Below are positions 37,084 through 45,622 of a stretch of DNA of 64,000 nucleotides, piece by piece; position 1 is the stretch's first letter; every line of letters starts with the position of its first letter. A program made the translations under genes and the position numbers. The DNA comes from CAWJLS01 sp963843755 (lineage in GTDB: Bacteria; Acidobacteriota; Thermoanaerobaculia; Multivoradales; DATKCC01), in contig CAWJLS010000010.1 of the NCBI GenBank assembly GCA_963843755.1, positions 1 to 64,000 on the forward strand. Direction: 5' to 3'. Below the pieces are notes generated by a model. That model did not search any database, was not told the origin of the DNA, and saw nothing but the letters and a program-made list of their open reading frames with translations.

Positions 37084-40000
37084 CTACTCCTCGTCTCCCG
37101 ACGGCGCCGCCTTGCTGGGCGCGGCGTCGAGATCGAGGGGCGAGAGGTCGCGCTTGGCGAGCTTGCCGTTGAGCGCCGGCACCTGGGCGGCAAGCGCCTT
37201 CCAGGCCGCGAGGGCGGTGCCCAGGTCGCGGTCGACCTGCTCCGCCGCGTCGCTCTGGACGGCCATCGGCGCCACGTCGGCGGCACCGATCTGGCCGTAG
37301 AGGGCGCTCGCCCGGCCGAGCAGCGCCTGGAGGCCCGGGGCGCTCGGGCCCTCGTCGCCGCCGCCCGTGAGGGCCTTCTCGACCTCGGCGCCGAAGGCGG
37401 TGAGCTCGCGGCCGAGGCGACCCTTGGCCTTCCCGTCCAGCGCCGCGATCTGCTCGCGGACGGCGCGGGCGGAGGAGACTGCGTGCGTTACCTCGCCCAT
37501 GCGGCGGGCGAGCATCCGCTCCAGCTCGAGCTGGCGGGCGAGCCCGGCGGCGGGGGTGTCGACCCGCGGGTCCATGGTCACCCGGAGCGGGGCGGTGCGG
37601 GTCACGTCACCGACGGTCAGCCGGACCGTGTAGCTGCCGGGGACGACCAGCGGCCCCTGGGGCACCCGCGGCGTGTCGTGGGGCACGGCCGAGATCGGGT
37701 AGGAGCGCGAGCCGACCGCCGGCGGCTCGTAGCGCAGGTCCCAGACCCAGCGGTGCATGCCGGGCGTGGTGGGGAGGCTCCTGAACGGGCGCACCCAGTA
37801 GGTGGGGATCATCTGCTTCGCCAGATCCTCCGCCGAGAGCTCCGGCTGGTCGGTGCTGGCGTAGGTGCGGACGACCTCGCCCCCGGCGTCGAGGATCTCG
37901 AGGGTCACGGGCCCGGAGGCAGACTGCCCCAGGGCGTAATCGATCACCGCCCCGGACGGCGGGTTCTCGCCCACCGGCTCGTCGGCCGGCAGCGGCGTGT
38001 CGGTGTAGGTGTCGCGCCGCACGCGCACGGCCGGCGTCGGGTCGAACAGATGCACCGCCGCGTCCGCCACCGCACGGTTCGCCTGCCGGAGCGGCGCCAG
38101 GTCGTCCAGCACCCAGAAGCCCCGTCCGTGGGTCGCCACGATCAGGTCGTCGTCGTGGACCCAGAGGTCGCGCATGGAGCTGTGGGGCAGGTTGAGCTCG
38201 AGCGACTGCCAGTGGTCGCCGTCGTCGAAGGAGACCCAGACGCCGGTCTCGGTGCCGGCGTAGAGGAGACCCCGGCGCACCGGGTCCTCGCGCACCGTGT
38301 CGACCGGCGCGTCGTCCGGCAGGCCCGCGGCGATCGACTGCCAGGTCGCCCCGCCGTCGTGGGTCCGGTAGATGTAAGGCTTCAGGTCGTCGACCCGCAG
38401 GCGGCTGACCGCGACGTAGGCCGAGCCGTCGTCGAACGGCGACGCGGCGATCTGGGTCACCTTGCTCCACGGCGTGACCTCGGGCGGCGTCACGTCCTGC
38501 CAGCTCGCCCCGCCGTCGCGGGTCACCTGGACGAGGCCGTCGTCGGTGCCGGCCCAGAGCGTGTCGAGGCTCTTGAACGACGGGGCGAGGGCGTAGACCG
38601 CGCCGCGCTTCTTCGCCGCTTCGGGGCTGTCGTCGGCGAGCGTTCCGAGGCTCGCCGGGATGCCGGGCTTCTCGCGCGCCAGGTCCGGGCTGATCTGCGT
38701 CCAGGTCTGAGCGCCGTCGCGGGTCTCGAAGACCACGTTGGCGGCGTAGTAGAGGACGTGCGGGTCGACCGGCGAGAACATGAGCGGCTGGGTGCGGTCC
38801 ACCCGGTACCCGTCGCCCAGCACCGGCAGCGGCGACACGCTCTGGGTCTGGCCGGTCGACCAGCGGTACTTGGTGACCACGTTGCGGCCGGCGCCGTAGA
38901 CCACGTCCGGGTCGAGCGGATCGGGCGCCACGTAGCCGTACTCGATCACCCCGACCGGGTGCCAGTCGCGGAAGGTGACGGCGCCGTCGTCGCCCCGGTT
39001 CCGGATGCACACCGAGCCGCTCTCCTGCTGGCCGCTGCACACCCGGTACGGGAAGTCGTGGCTGGCCTGGACGTGGTAGAGCTGGGCGGTCGGCTGGTTG
39101 TACCAGGAGCTCCAGGTGGCGCCGCGGTCGACCGAGACGATTGCCCCCTGGTCGGCGGCCAGGAGGATGACGTTCGGGGCCTCCGGGTCGATCCAGACGT
39201 TCTGGTAGTCGTCGCCGCCCGGCGCTCCGCGGAGGCTCGTCCAGCTCTTGCCGCCGTCCTCGGAGCGGACGGTGACGATCGAGGTGCTGTAGACCACGTC
39301 CGGATTCTTCGGGTCGACGCCGGGCATCGGCAGATCGCCGCCGCCGATCCGCATGAGCGGGCGCGGGTCCTCGGTGACGCTCTCCCAGGTCGCGCCGCCG
39401 TCGTCCGAGCGGTAGAGCGCCTGGCCATCGCCCGACTGGTAATCGCTCTCCAGGGTCAGCGCCACGATCGCGTAGAGGCGCTGGGGGCGGCTCGGGGCGA
39501 TCGCCAGGTTCGCCTGGACGATCGTCTCCGGCAGGCCGCCCGCGAGCTTGGTCCAGGTGGTGCCGCCGTCGGTCGACTTGAAGATCCCGCCGTCGCCGCC
39601 GCCGTAGGCGTTGCCGTACTCCCACGGCCCCTGGCGGCCCTGCCAGAAGGTGGCGTAGACGGTGTCCGGGTGCGCGGGGTCGATGTCGACGTCGGCGGCG
39701 CCGGTGTCCGGGCCGAGGGAGAGGACGTTCTCCCAGGTCGCGCCGCCGTCGGTCGAGCGGAACAGGCCGCGCTCCTCGTTCGGTCCGTACGGGTGGCCGA
39801 GCACCGCCGCGAACACCCGGTCAGGGTCGCGCGGGTCGACGGCCAGGCCGGGGATCTGCTGGCCGTCGCGGAGCCCCAGGTGGGCCCAGGTCTCACCGCC
39901 GTCGGTCGACTTGTAGATGCCGTTGCCGACCGACAGGTCCGGCCGCTGGAGACCCTCGCCGGAGGCGACGTAGAGCGTCTGCGGGTCCGACGGCGCGACC

Positions 40001-40344
40001 GCGATGGCGCCGATCGACTGGGTCGGCTGGTCGTCGAAGATCGGCGTCCAGGTGCGGCCGTAGTCCCGTGAGCGCCACACGCCGCCGTCACAGACGCCGA
40101 TGTAGAGCGTGTCCGGGTCGCCGTGGACCCCGGCCACCGCCCGCGTCCGCCCGCCGCGGAACGGCCCGATCGAGCGCCAGTGCATCTCCTGGTAGAGGCT
40201 CGCCGGGACTGTCGTGGCGGACGGCTGGGCGGCGAGGGGAACCGACAGGGCGCCGGCGAGAAGCAGGCCGGCGATGGCGATGGCGATGGCGCCGGCGAGG
40301 GGCGCGAGGGCAGGGCGGGACGAGCGGCGAGCGCGGAGTCGCAT
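37084..40344 (-). CDS. Secreted Vps10/BNR-repeat beta-propeller protein
   Basis: 1086 aa. The signal peptide is RLRARRSSRPALAPLAGAI then AIAIAGLLLAGALSVPLAAQ, cut near residue 40. The body has many Asp-box/BNR repeats of form S-x-D-x-G-x-T-W: SRDYGRTW, STDGGETW, STDGGATW, STDGGTTW, SDDGGATW, SEDGGKSW, TRDGGASW, THDGGATW. This matches the Sortilin/Vps10-like propeller proteins often labelled glycosyl hydrolase or exo-sialidase in Acidobacteriota. The C-terminal ~300 residues contain an Ig-like segment (GPVTLEILDAGGEVVRTYAS) and a helical tail (LARQLELERMLARRMGEVTHAVSSA). No catalytic assignment is justified. Start ATG 40344 follows AGGAGG; a frame extending 50 codons further upstream is not signal-like. 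Confidence 0.85.
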   Translation of the reverse strand: MRLRARRSSRPALAPLAGAIAIAIAGLLLAGALSVPLAAQPSATTVPASLYQEMHWRSIGPFRGGRTRAVAGVHGDPDTLYIGVCDGGVWRSRDYGRTWTPIFDDQPTQSIGAIAVAPSDPQTLYVASGEGLQRPDLSVGNGIYKSTDGGETWAHLGLRDGQQIPGLAVDPRDPDRVFAAVLGHPYGPNEERGLFRSTDGGATWENVLSLGPDTGAADVDIDPAHPDTVYATFWQGRQGPWEYGNAYGGGDGGIFKSTDGGTTWTKLAGGLPETIVQANLAIAPSRPQRLYAIVALTLESDYQSGDGQALYRSDDGGATWESVTEDPRPLMRIGGGDLPMPGVDPKNPDVVYSTSIVTVRSEDGGKSWTSLRGAPGGDDYQNVWIDPEAPNVILLAADQGAIVSVDRGATWSSWYNQPTAQLYHVQASHDFPYRVCSGQQESGSVCIRNRGDDGAVTFRDWHPVGVIEYGYVAPDPLDPDVVYGAGRNVVTKYRWSTGQTQSVSPLPVLGDGYRVDRTQPLMFSPVDPHVLYYAANVVFETRDGAQTWTQISPDLAREKPGIPASLGTLADDSPEAAKKRGAVYALAPSFKSLDTLWAGTDDGLVQVTRDGGASWQDVTPPEVTPWSKVTQIAASPFDDGSAYVAVSRLRVDDLKPYIYRTHDGGATWQSIAAGLPDDAPVDTVREDPVRRGLLYAGTETGVWVSFDDGDHWQSLELNLPHSSMRDLWVHDDDLIVATHGRGFWVLDDLAPLRQANRAVADAAVHLFDPTPAVRVRRDTYTDTPLPADEPVGENPPSGAVIDYALGQSASGPVTLEILDAGGEVVRTYASTDQPELSAEDLAKQMIPTYWVRPFRSLPTTPGMHRWVWDLRYEPPAVGSRSYPISAVPHDTPRVPQGPLVVPGSYTVRLTVGDVTRTAPLRVTMDPRVDTPAAGLARQLELERMLARRMGEVTHAVSSARAVREQIAALDGKAKGRLGRELTAFGAEVEKALTGGGDEGPSAPGLQALLGRASALYGQIGAADVAPMAVQSDAAEQVDRDLGTALAAWKALAAQVPALNGKLAKRDLSPLDLDAAPSKAAPSGDEE

Positions 40345-40540
40345 GGGAAACCTCCTGGGCGGTTGCGATGTCGCGATGGGAGCGAGATGCCGGCGGACCG
40401 GCTGGCCCATCTCTCGCTCCGGCCCGCCGGGCGCCAGCAGCGGTGCCGAAAGAGTAAACTCCCTGAAGCACGTTCTTCGCTTGACCATCGACACACACGA
40501 TCGTTCCCGGCGATCCGTCAGATCGCATCAGGAGACCTTC

Positions 40541-42553
40541 ATGCTCGCGTTGATGACAGCCCTTGCGCTGATGACCTCGGCCGCGGGGCCAGCGATCCCA
40601 CCGGCCGCCGCCAGCTCTCTTCCCGTCCCCTACCTGGTCAAGGATCTCGATCCGGGCCCCGGCGGCCTCGGGCCCGATCCGGGCTCCTACTGCCTGCTGC
40701 CCATGGGCGACCTGGTCCTCGGGTGTAGCACGCAGTTCCTGTCCGACAGCGTCTTCCCGGCGGAGGAAGCGCGCTACGGGGCGCGCCTCTTCCGCTCCGA
40801 CGGCACGGCGGAAGGGACCTACCAACTGCTCCCCGAGAACCGTTCGTTCTATGCCTGGATCCCGGCATCGGACAAGCTCACCTACCTGCTCGTGGCGAAG
40901 GATCACTACTACCTCATCGGTGGGCACATCATCGAGCTCGCCCTCTGGCGCACCGACGGGACGCGCGAAGGCACCGTCCCGCTGACCGAGTTCGCGGCGA
41001 TCCCCGCGGTGTCGTACCTCTATCCGATCGCCCAGTACCTCCCGGAAACCGACCGATTGCTCTTCCGGGGATACCGACCATCGACGGGTGACCCGGAGCA
41101 GGACGTCGAGCTGTGGATCTCGGACGGCACCGCCGCGGGGACCCGGCAACTGGTCGACCTGGGCGAGGACACGTCGGGAGCGCCGCAGACTTTCAAGCGG
41201 ATCGGCGGCGTCGTCTACTTCCTCATGACGGATGCCGAGACCGGCCTGACCTTGGCCCGCACCGACGGCACGGTGGCGGGAACCTACTCGCTGCCCAACG
41301 CGGCCGCCGGCGGGGCAACCCCGACCGGCCTTCAGCCAGGGGACGACGGGCTGTTCGTCTTCTACCGCAACGTGCCGGAACGGACCGTGAGCCTGTGGCA
41401 CGCGGACGGCACGACAGACGGGTTCACGAAGCTCGCGGACTGGGGCCCCTTCCTCTCGAACGGCATCCGGCTCCTCGGGATCGGTGAAGGCACGCTCTTC
41501 TTGACGGTCGAGAAGCGGGACGCGCTCGGACAGTTGGAGCGCAAACAGCTCTGGGCAAGCGACGGCACCCCCGCCGGCACCCACGAGCTGCCGGTGCCGG
41601 AGGGTGCGACGAATTCTTACGGCGAGCTGTTCGGCCAGACCGAAGTCATCGGCGGGAGGCTCTACTACAACCTGGACGACGGGGTGCACGGTTACGAGCC
41701 CTGGGTCACCGACGGAACGGCCGCCGGCACCCACATCCTGCGGGACTTCTGCCCCGGTCCGTGCCATCCGCAGGCGACCGGTTACGGTCCGGTCGGCGAC
41801 GAGGTCCTGGTGCACGCGATCGGCCTCGATCCCCCGATCGAGGCGGTGATCTACAACCCGAGGACCGACTCCTTCCGCGCCTTCGCCGATCTCTGCCCAG
41901 GCGAGTGCACGGCGTCCGTGGGCGTGCTCACCGAGGCGAACGGCCTGACCTACCTGTACACCGAGGACTCGGTGCACGGCCAGGAGATCGCGATCACCGA
42001 CGGCACGGCCGAGGGCACCCAGCGGATCACGAGCTTCCAGGACGATCCGGAGCCGTTCAACCGCGAGATCCTGCCGGGTGAGACCTACGGTGGGAGCATC
42101 GGCGCGGTGGCCGGGGGCCGTTTCTTCTTCGGCGCGAACGACGGTGTGCACGGCTACGAGCTGTGGGCGGTCGCGGCACCCGGATCGGACCTCGCCCCGC
42201 CCCCGGGCGACCCGCTCACCTCACCCGCGCTGCCGGGTTTCGAAGTCTGGGTCCAGATCATCGCGAGTGAAGGCGAGGCGATCGACGGCAGCGCCGAAGC
42301 GCAATGCCTGCCCGAGACCCTTTGCGTCTCCGGCGCCCTCGCCGGGCGCTCGGAGGTCTTCGTCCGGGTCGTCGGCCCGAAGCCGAACGGCAACCTCTGG
42401 CCGACCCTGGTCAAATTCACCACCTCGGCGGTCGACGTCTGGCTGCGTCAGACGGCTACCGGCGCCGTGCGCCACTACCGCATGGACGGTGCGAGCCCCG
42501 GCAGCTCGGCGCTCGACGGCCTGTTCGACCGGGACGGGTTCCAGCCCGAGTAG
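40541..42553 (+). CDS. Secreted ELWxxDGT-repeat protein
   Basis: 670 aa. Signal peptide MLALMTALALMTSAAGPAI, cut near AAA/SSL at ~25. At least eight repeats of the ELWxxDGTxxGT type are visible: RLFRSDGTAEGT, ALWRTDGTREGT, ELWISDGTAAGT, TLARTDGTVAGT, SLWHADGTTDGF, QLWASDGTPAGT, EPWVTDGTAAGT and EIAITDGTAEGT. These predict a beta-propeller. The C-terminal ~125 residues are a separate beta domain (EVWVQIIASEGEAIDGSAE, with two Cys) seen in other exoproteins of such bacteria. Divergent from the Vps10-like gene across a 196-base gap that must hold both promoters. Function is unknown, probably a surface or matrix role. Confidence 0.85.
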   Translation: MLALMTALALMTSAAGPAIPPAAASSLPVPYLVKDLDPGPGGLGPDPGSYCLLPMGDLVLGCSTQFLSDSVFPAEEARYGARLFRSDGTAEGTYQLLPENRSFYAWIPASDKLTYLLVAKDHYYLIGGHIIELALWRTDGTREGTVPLTEFAAIPAVSYLYPIAQYLPETDRLLFRGYRPSTGDPEQDVELWISDGTAAGTRQLVDLGEDTSGAPQTFKRIGGVVYFLMTDAETGLTLARTDGTVAGTYSLPNAAAGGATPTGLQPGDDGLFVFYRNVPERTVSLWHADGTTDGFTKLADWGPFLSNGIRLLGIGEGTLFLTVEKRDALGQLERKQLWASDGTPAGTHELPVPEGATNSYGELFGQTEVIGGRLYYNLDDGVHGYEPWVTDGTAAGTHILRDFCPGPCHPQATGYGPVGDEVLVHAIGLDPPIEAVIYNPRTDSFRAFADLCPGECTASVGVLTEANGLTYLYTEDSVHGQEIAITDGTAEGTQRITSFQDDPEPFNREILPGETYGGSIGAVAGGRFFFGANDGVHGYELWAVAAPGSDLAPPPGDPLTSPALPGFEVWVQIIASEGEAIDGSAEAQCLPETLCVSGALAGRSEVFVRVVGPKPNGNLWPTLVKFTTSAVDVWLRQTATGAVRHYRMDGASPGSSALDGLFDRDGFQPE

Positions 42554-42715
42554 GGCCGCCACGGCAGGCCGGCGTCGTCAGGCCCGGGAGGCGCAAGGTG
42601 CCGGCGGGGCGTGCCTGCACGTCGTCGCACGGCCCGCAGAGGCGTTCGAGGCCGCGAGACGCTACCGGCGGCCCGGAGAGGTGCCCGACCGGGCAGCGCT
42701 CAGAGAGTGAAAAGC

Positions 42716-42806
42716 GGGAGGAAGGAAGACGAGGAGGACTTGCACGACCGAAAGCCCGGCACGGGAGTGGGCTCGGAACCGGCCGCTTGACGTCTTCCTT
42801 CCTCCC
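42716..42806. repeat. Perfect 16-base inverted repeat with a 59-base loop
   Basis: GGGAGGAAGGAAGACG (42716-42731) is exactly complementary to CGTCTTCCTTCCTCCC (42791-42806). It lies between the convergent stops of the ELWxxDGT gene and tonB, in a 302-base gap with no gene. The loop is GC-rich and may fold further. There is no T-run next to either arm, so it is not a standard intrinsic terminator, though it could serve as a two-way one or as an RNA-stabilising hairpin. Confidence 0.7.
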
Positions 42807-42855
42807 ATGGCGAAACAGACTCGGCCGGGGAGGGAGAGGTTCCCTCCCGCGACCC

Positions 42856-43578
42856 TCACCGCGCCTGTCGGAAGCGCACCGTGAGCTGGTAGTAGACCGC
42901 CACCGGGTCGCCGTCGCGCGTGGCCGGGCGGAAGCGCCAGCCCCGGACCGCCTCCACCGCGGCCTCGGTCATGCCGAACGGCGCGCCGCGAAGGACCTGG
43001 ACCTCCTGCACCCGGCCCTCGCGGTCGATCACCGCCTGCAGCACCACCAGGCCGTCCCTGCCGACCTGCCGGGCGAGCTCCGGGAAGCGGGGCATCGGGG
43101 CGTCGAGCGCCTCCGGCGGCTCGATTCCGCCGATCACGTAGACCGGACCCTCCTCGGCCGGCGGCGGGGGAGGGGGCGCGTCCAGAAGGTCGTCGAACAG
43201 GTCCACGTGCGCGTCGAGGGCGACCGGATCGGGCGCCGGCAGCGGATCGTCGTTCGGCAGCGGCTCCGGGTCGTCGAACGCCGGTACCGGGATCGTCACC
43301 GTGTGGGGTCGAGGCTGGTGGCGGCGCTCGACCGGCGTCGGAGGGACGGGAGGCTGCGGCCGGACGTTGACGATCTGGACGATCGGCCGCGGCGGCGGCT
43401 CGACCGCGGCGGCGACCGTGCTGGTCGGGATCGGCACGCCCAGCAGCAGGAGGTGGGCCACCCCGGCGCCGGCGAGTGACCAGCGGAACACCCGGCCTTC
43501 CTGGCGGTCCCGCGGATCCGCGGGAGTGGAGGAAGCGGCGGGTTCGGGAAGGGACGGACGACGGATCGCTTCGCTCAT
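42856..43578 (-). CDS. tonB: TonB-family energy transducer
   Basis: 240 aa. One inner-membrane helix (about 33-56, WSLAGAGVAHLLLLGVPIP), a Pro-rich periplasmic spacer (PPPRPIVQIVNVRPQPPVPP and DAPPPPPPAEEGP), and a C-terminal TonB domain (about 160-240) with MPRFPELARQVGRDGLVVL, QAVIDREGRVQEVQVLRGA and AVEAVRGWRFRPATRDGDP. It should pass proton-motive energy from ExbBD to outer-membrane receptors. No exbBD or receptor gene is adjacent. Start ATG 43578 follows AGGAGAC. Confidence 0.9.
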   Translation of the reverse strand: MSEAIRRPSLPEPAASSTPADPRDRQEGRVFRWSLAGAGVAHLLLLGVPIPTSTVAAAVEPPPRPIVQIVNVRPQPPVPPTPVERRHQPRPHTVTIPVPAFDDPEPLPNDDPLPAPDPVALDAHVDLFDDLLDAPPPPPPAEEGPVYVIGGIEPPEALDAPMPRFPELARQVGRDGLVVLQAVIDREGRVQEVQVLRGAPFGMTEAAVEAVRGWRFRPATRDGDPVAVYYQLTVRFRQAR

Positions 43579-43833
43579 CGGTGTCTCCTTTCATCCGATG
43601 AGACTCCGTGCGGGAGGCGGCGGTTCCCGGGTTGAGGTAGAGCACCTCGTCGCGTCTCCGGCGCTGGACAAGCCTCGCAAGGATCTGGTCCCGGGGCTGT
43701 CCCGCTTCTGTTGGAATCAACACTATTACGAATATACGAAGGCTCGACGGTAGAGGGCAGGCAGAACCGCGCGGCCGCGCCGCGCCGCCGTTGCTCTCGC
43801 CCAACATTCATCCCCCTTTTGCTTGGAGGTTCC

Positions 43834-44643
43834 ATGCTTCGTTTGTCTCTGCGCACGTCGTCGATCATCGCGTGCCTCGTCCTGCTCGTCGTCGCCCTGC
43901 CCGCCCAGGCCCAGATCGGTGTCGCCGTGGCTCACGTGCCCGCCAGCCAGGTCGCCCCGTCAGGCCAGCCGCCCCACTGCATCAACGTCGACATCCCCAA
44001 CAACACCGGCCAGACGGTGAACGATCTCCACTTTCTGATGAACGGCGTCACCAAGGTCACCTGGTTCTACAACGGCCCGAGGAACCCGTTCGGGCTGCCG
44101 GCGTTCCACGGCCTGGCGCCGGACGGCAACTACGAGGTGCACTTCGCTGGCGCCGACGTGCCTCCCGGCGACGTCGTCCACTTCGGGGTCTGCACCGACA
44201 GCGTCGTCACCAACTTCGTGGGTCGCACCGGCGACGGCAACTTCTACCTGCCGTACCAGTGGACCGACTGCGGTGAGCCGGTGCCCTTCGTGCCGGTGCC
44301 GCTGCCAGGTCACCTGTGGAACCAGGGTGACCACACTCTGACCCTGCTCAACGCGGCCGCCGCGGACGCCGTGCTGGCAGACGCCCAGTTCGCCGTCGTT
44401 GCCGAGGCCGTCGACCTGAACGCGCTGCGCATCGACGAGCTCCCCGACCTTCCCTGGCAGCCCATGTCGGCCCGGGGGCAGCTCCTCCCGGGGGCTGGCA
44501 AGGACGGAGGGCCCGGTTCGTTCACCACCCAGCCCCTGCCGGTCAAACCGGGCGAGGTGGTGGTGGTCCACTTCGACATCGTGCCGGCGGATGATCCGGG
44601 GGCTGAGCCGATCCGCGCCACCTCCCAGTTCCGGGTCGAGTGA
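43834..44643 (+). CDS. Secreted hypothetical protein
   Basis: 269 aa, not recognised. A clear signal peptide (MLRLSLRTSSIIACLVLLV then VALPAQAQ, cut near residue 27). The mature part looks like a beta-sandwich: HCINVDIPNNTGQTVNDLH, FLMNGVTKVTWFYNGPRNP, VPPGDVVHFGVCTDSVVTN and KPGEVVVVHFDIVPADD. Three Cys in the mature chain. The start has a strong ribosome site (TTGGAGG, 6 bases). A perfect hairpin terminator follows 28 bases after the stop, so it is a single-gene unit. Confidence 0.7.
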   Translation: MLRLSLRTSSIIACLVLLVVALPAQAQIGVAVAHVPASQVAPSGQPPHCINVDIPNNTGQTVNDLHFLMNGVTKVTWFYNGPRNPFGLPAFHGLAPDGNYEVHFAGADVPPGDVVHFGVCTDSVVTNFVGRTGDGNFYLPYQWTDCGEPVPFVPVPLPGHLWNQGDHTLTLLNAAAADAVLADAQFAVVAEAVDLNALRIDELPDLPWQPMSARGQLLPGAGKDGGPGSFTTQPLPVKPGEVVVVHFDIVPADDPGAEPIRATSQFRVE

Positions 44644-44671
44644 GCCGCGGGTAGAACCTCGTCACCGCGAC

Positions 44672-44699
44672 GCCCCCGGGGGAGACCCCGGGGGCTTTT
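44672..44699 (+). terminator. Intrinsic terminator
   Basis: A perfect 10-base stem GCCCCCGGGG / CCCCGGGGGC around a GAGA loop, followed by TTTT, 28 bases after the stop of the secreted-protein gene at 43834-44643. Confidence 0.85.
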
Positions 44700-44711
44700 C
44701 TGCATCTGGGG

Positions 44712-44957
44712 TCAGGCCGTGGACCGGCGGACGGCGGCCCGACGCACAGACTCTTCGCCGAGAGAGAGCGCGTCGCCCGGGAAGGCTCGCACGAGCTCCG
44801 GGAAGCGGCCCGCGGGACGCTGAACGACGACGTCGACGTCCGCCGTGAATCGGGGCTCCCCGTAGAAGATCGTGGCGGTGGAGCCGGTGACGAGGTACGG
44901 GAGGCCGAGGTCTTCGAGAACCTCGACGATTCGTCGGAGGAGATCAGACGGCTCCAT
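44712..44957 (-). CDS. Truncated nucleotidyltransferase-like protein
   Basis: 81 aa from ATG 44957. The sequence LEDLGLPYLVTGSTATIFYG, then EPRFTADVDVVVQ, matches the start of AbiEii/DUF6036-type nucleotidyltransferases (GSxA... and DxDhhV active-site Asp pair). Family members run to ~150-200 aa, but this one ends soon after FPELVRAFPGD and then reads as low-quality sequence (RRAAVRRSTA), so the C-terminal half is lost. It overlaps the upstream small gene by 14 nt. Such pairs act as antitoxin/toxin modules in some bacteria. Truncation makes activity doubtful. Confidence 0.55.
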   Translation of the reverse strand: MEPSDLLRRIVEVLEDLGLPYLVTGSTATIFYGEPRFTADVDVVVQRPAGRFPELVRAFPGDALSLGEESVRRAAVRRSTA

Positions 44958-45174
44958 GGGATAACCTCCGCGCCGCCTCACGACAGACCTGCTCCTCGGT
45001 CCAGTCCGGATGCTCGTTGCGCAAGTGGCTCAAGAGCATTCTGCGCGCGGAGGCGAACATCCCGCTCGCGATCGCCAGTCGCTCGGCCCCGGTCTTCGAG
45101 GCAAAGACGCGGGCCATGTCGTCATCGATGACCTCGACGTCCTGCGGGCGGGGGATGCGTGGTCTCTCGTCCAT
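44944..45174 (-). CDS. Small partner protein of the nucleotidyltransferase gene
   Basis: 76 aa. Contains VIDDDMARVFASKTGAERLA, then IASGMFASARRMLLSHLRN and EHPDWTEEQVCREAARRL, a helical pattern found in short proteins encoded just before nucleotidyltransferase-like genes. It overlaps that gene by 14 nt, so the pair is co-translated. The function is not established. An antitoxin-like role is suggested only by arrangement. Confidence 0.55.
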   Translation of the reverse strand: MDERPRIPRPQDVEVIDDDMARVFASKTGAERLAIASGMFASARRMLLSHLRNEHPDWTEEQVCREAARRLSHGAV

Positions 45175-45401
45175 GGGGAACCGATCCCCGGATTCTACCC
45201 GGAGGCCGGAGGTCGAGCTGGGCGTGAGTCCGGCCGAGTCCGGGTGCCAGGGTCAAGATGGAGGGGCTTCTGTCCGGAGGAGCCTCCTCCAGCCCCTATC
45301 GACACAAGCTTTCCATCGAGACGTGCAGAAGCGTGCGGGCGAGGCGCCTTGCCGGGATTGTGCGGCGTCAAGCAGAGGATCGACCAGTCCGCGGATGATC
45401 T

Positions 45402-45419
45402 GTTACCTGTCGTGGTAAC
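45402..45419. promoter_or_regulatory. Palindrome before the DUF4160/DUF2442 pair
   Basis: GTTACC-N6-GGTAAC, a perfect 6-base inverted repeat, ends 9 bases before the GTG start of the DUF4160-like gene. The downstream partner has a helix-turn-helix, so an autoregulatory operator is plausible. Confidence 0.5.
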
Positions 45420-45427
45420 GTCCAGGT

Positions 45428-45622
45428 GTGGGGAAGGTCCGGCGGGGGAACTACGTGTTCGTGTCCTGGGTTGGTGACCATGCACCCCGTCATGTTCACG
45501 TATACCGGGACAGGGTGCTGGTGGTGAAATGGGACTTGGAGAACCGGCGTCCGATGAGGGGAGCGGCGACCCGGAAGGTTCTCGTGCTCATCGAAGAGCT
45601 GGAAGCTGAGGGCAAGCTATGA
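45428..45622 (+). CDS. DUF4160-like small protein
   Basis: 64 aa from a GTG start. The sequence YVFVSWVGDHAPRHVHVYRD, with an HxPxHxHV pattern, is the core of DUF4160, a family found as the likely toxin partner of DUF2442 proteins. The C-terminal half (VVKWDLENRRPMRGAATRK) is basic. The stop overlaps the next start by 4 nt (ATGA). A His-rich core could be a metal or nuclease-type centre, but no activity is proven to my knowledge. It lies in the toxin-antitoxin-rich part of the window. Confidence 0.65.
   Translation: MGKVRRGNYVFVSWVGDHAPRHVHVYRDRVLVVKWDLENRRPMRGAATRKVLVLIEELEAEGKL

Noticed and set aside
36853..40071. A very long open frame on the plus strand opposite the Vps10-like gene
   Set aside because: It is antisense to a gene with a signal peptide and Asp-box repeats. 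In GC-rich DNA the reverse frame of a real gene often stays open; its translation is low-complexity Arg/Val/Gly-rich sequence with no domain.
42716..42806. Inverted repeat as the ends of an insertion sequence
   Set aside because: Only 59 bases lie between the arms, there is no transposase, and no target duplication is evident.
44691..44711. Terminator shared with the minus-strand nucleotidyltransferase gene
   Set aside because: The T-run is on the plus-strand side only; in the other direction the hairpin is not followed by a T-run.
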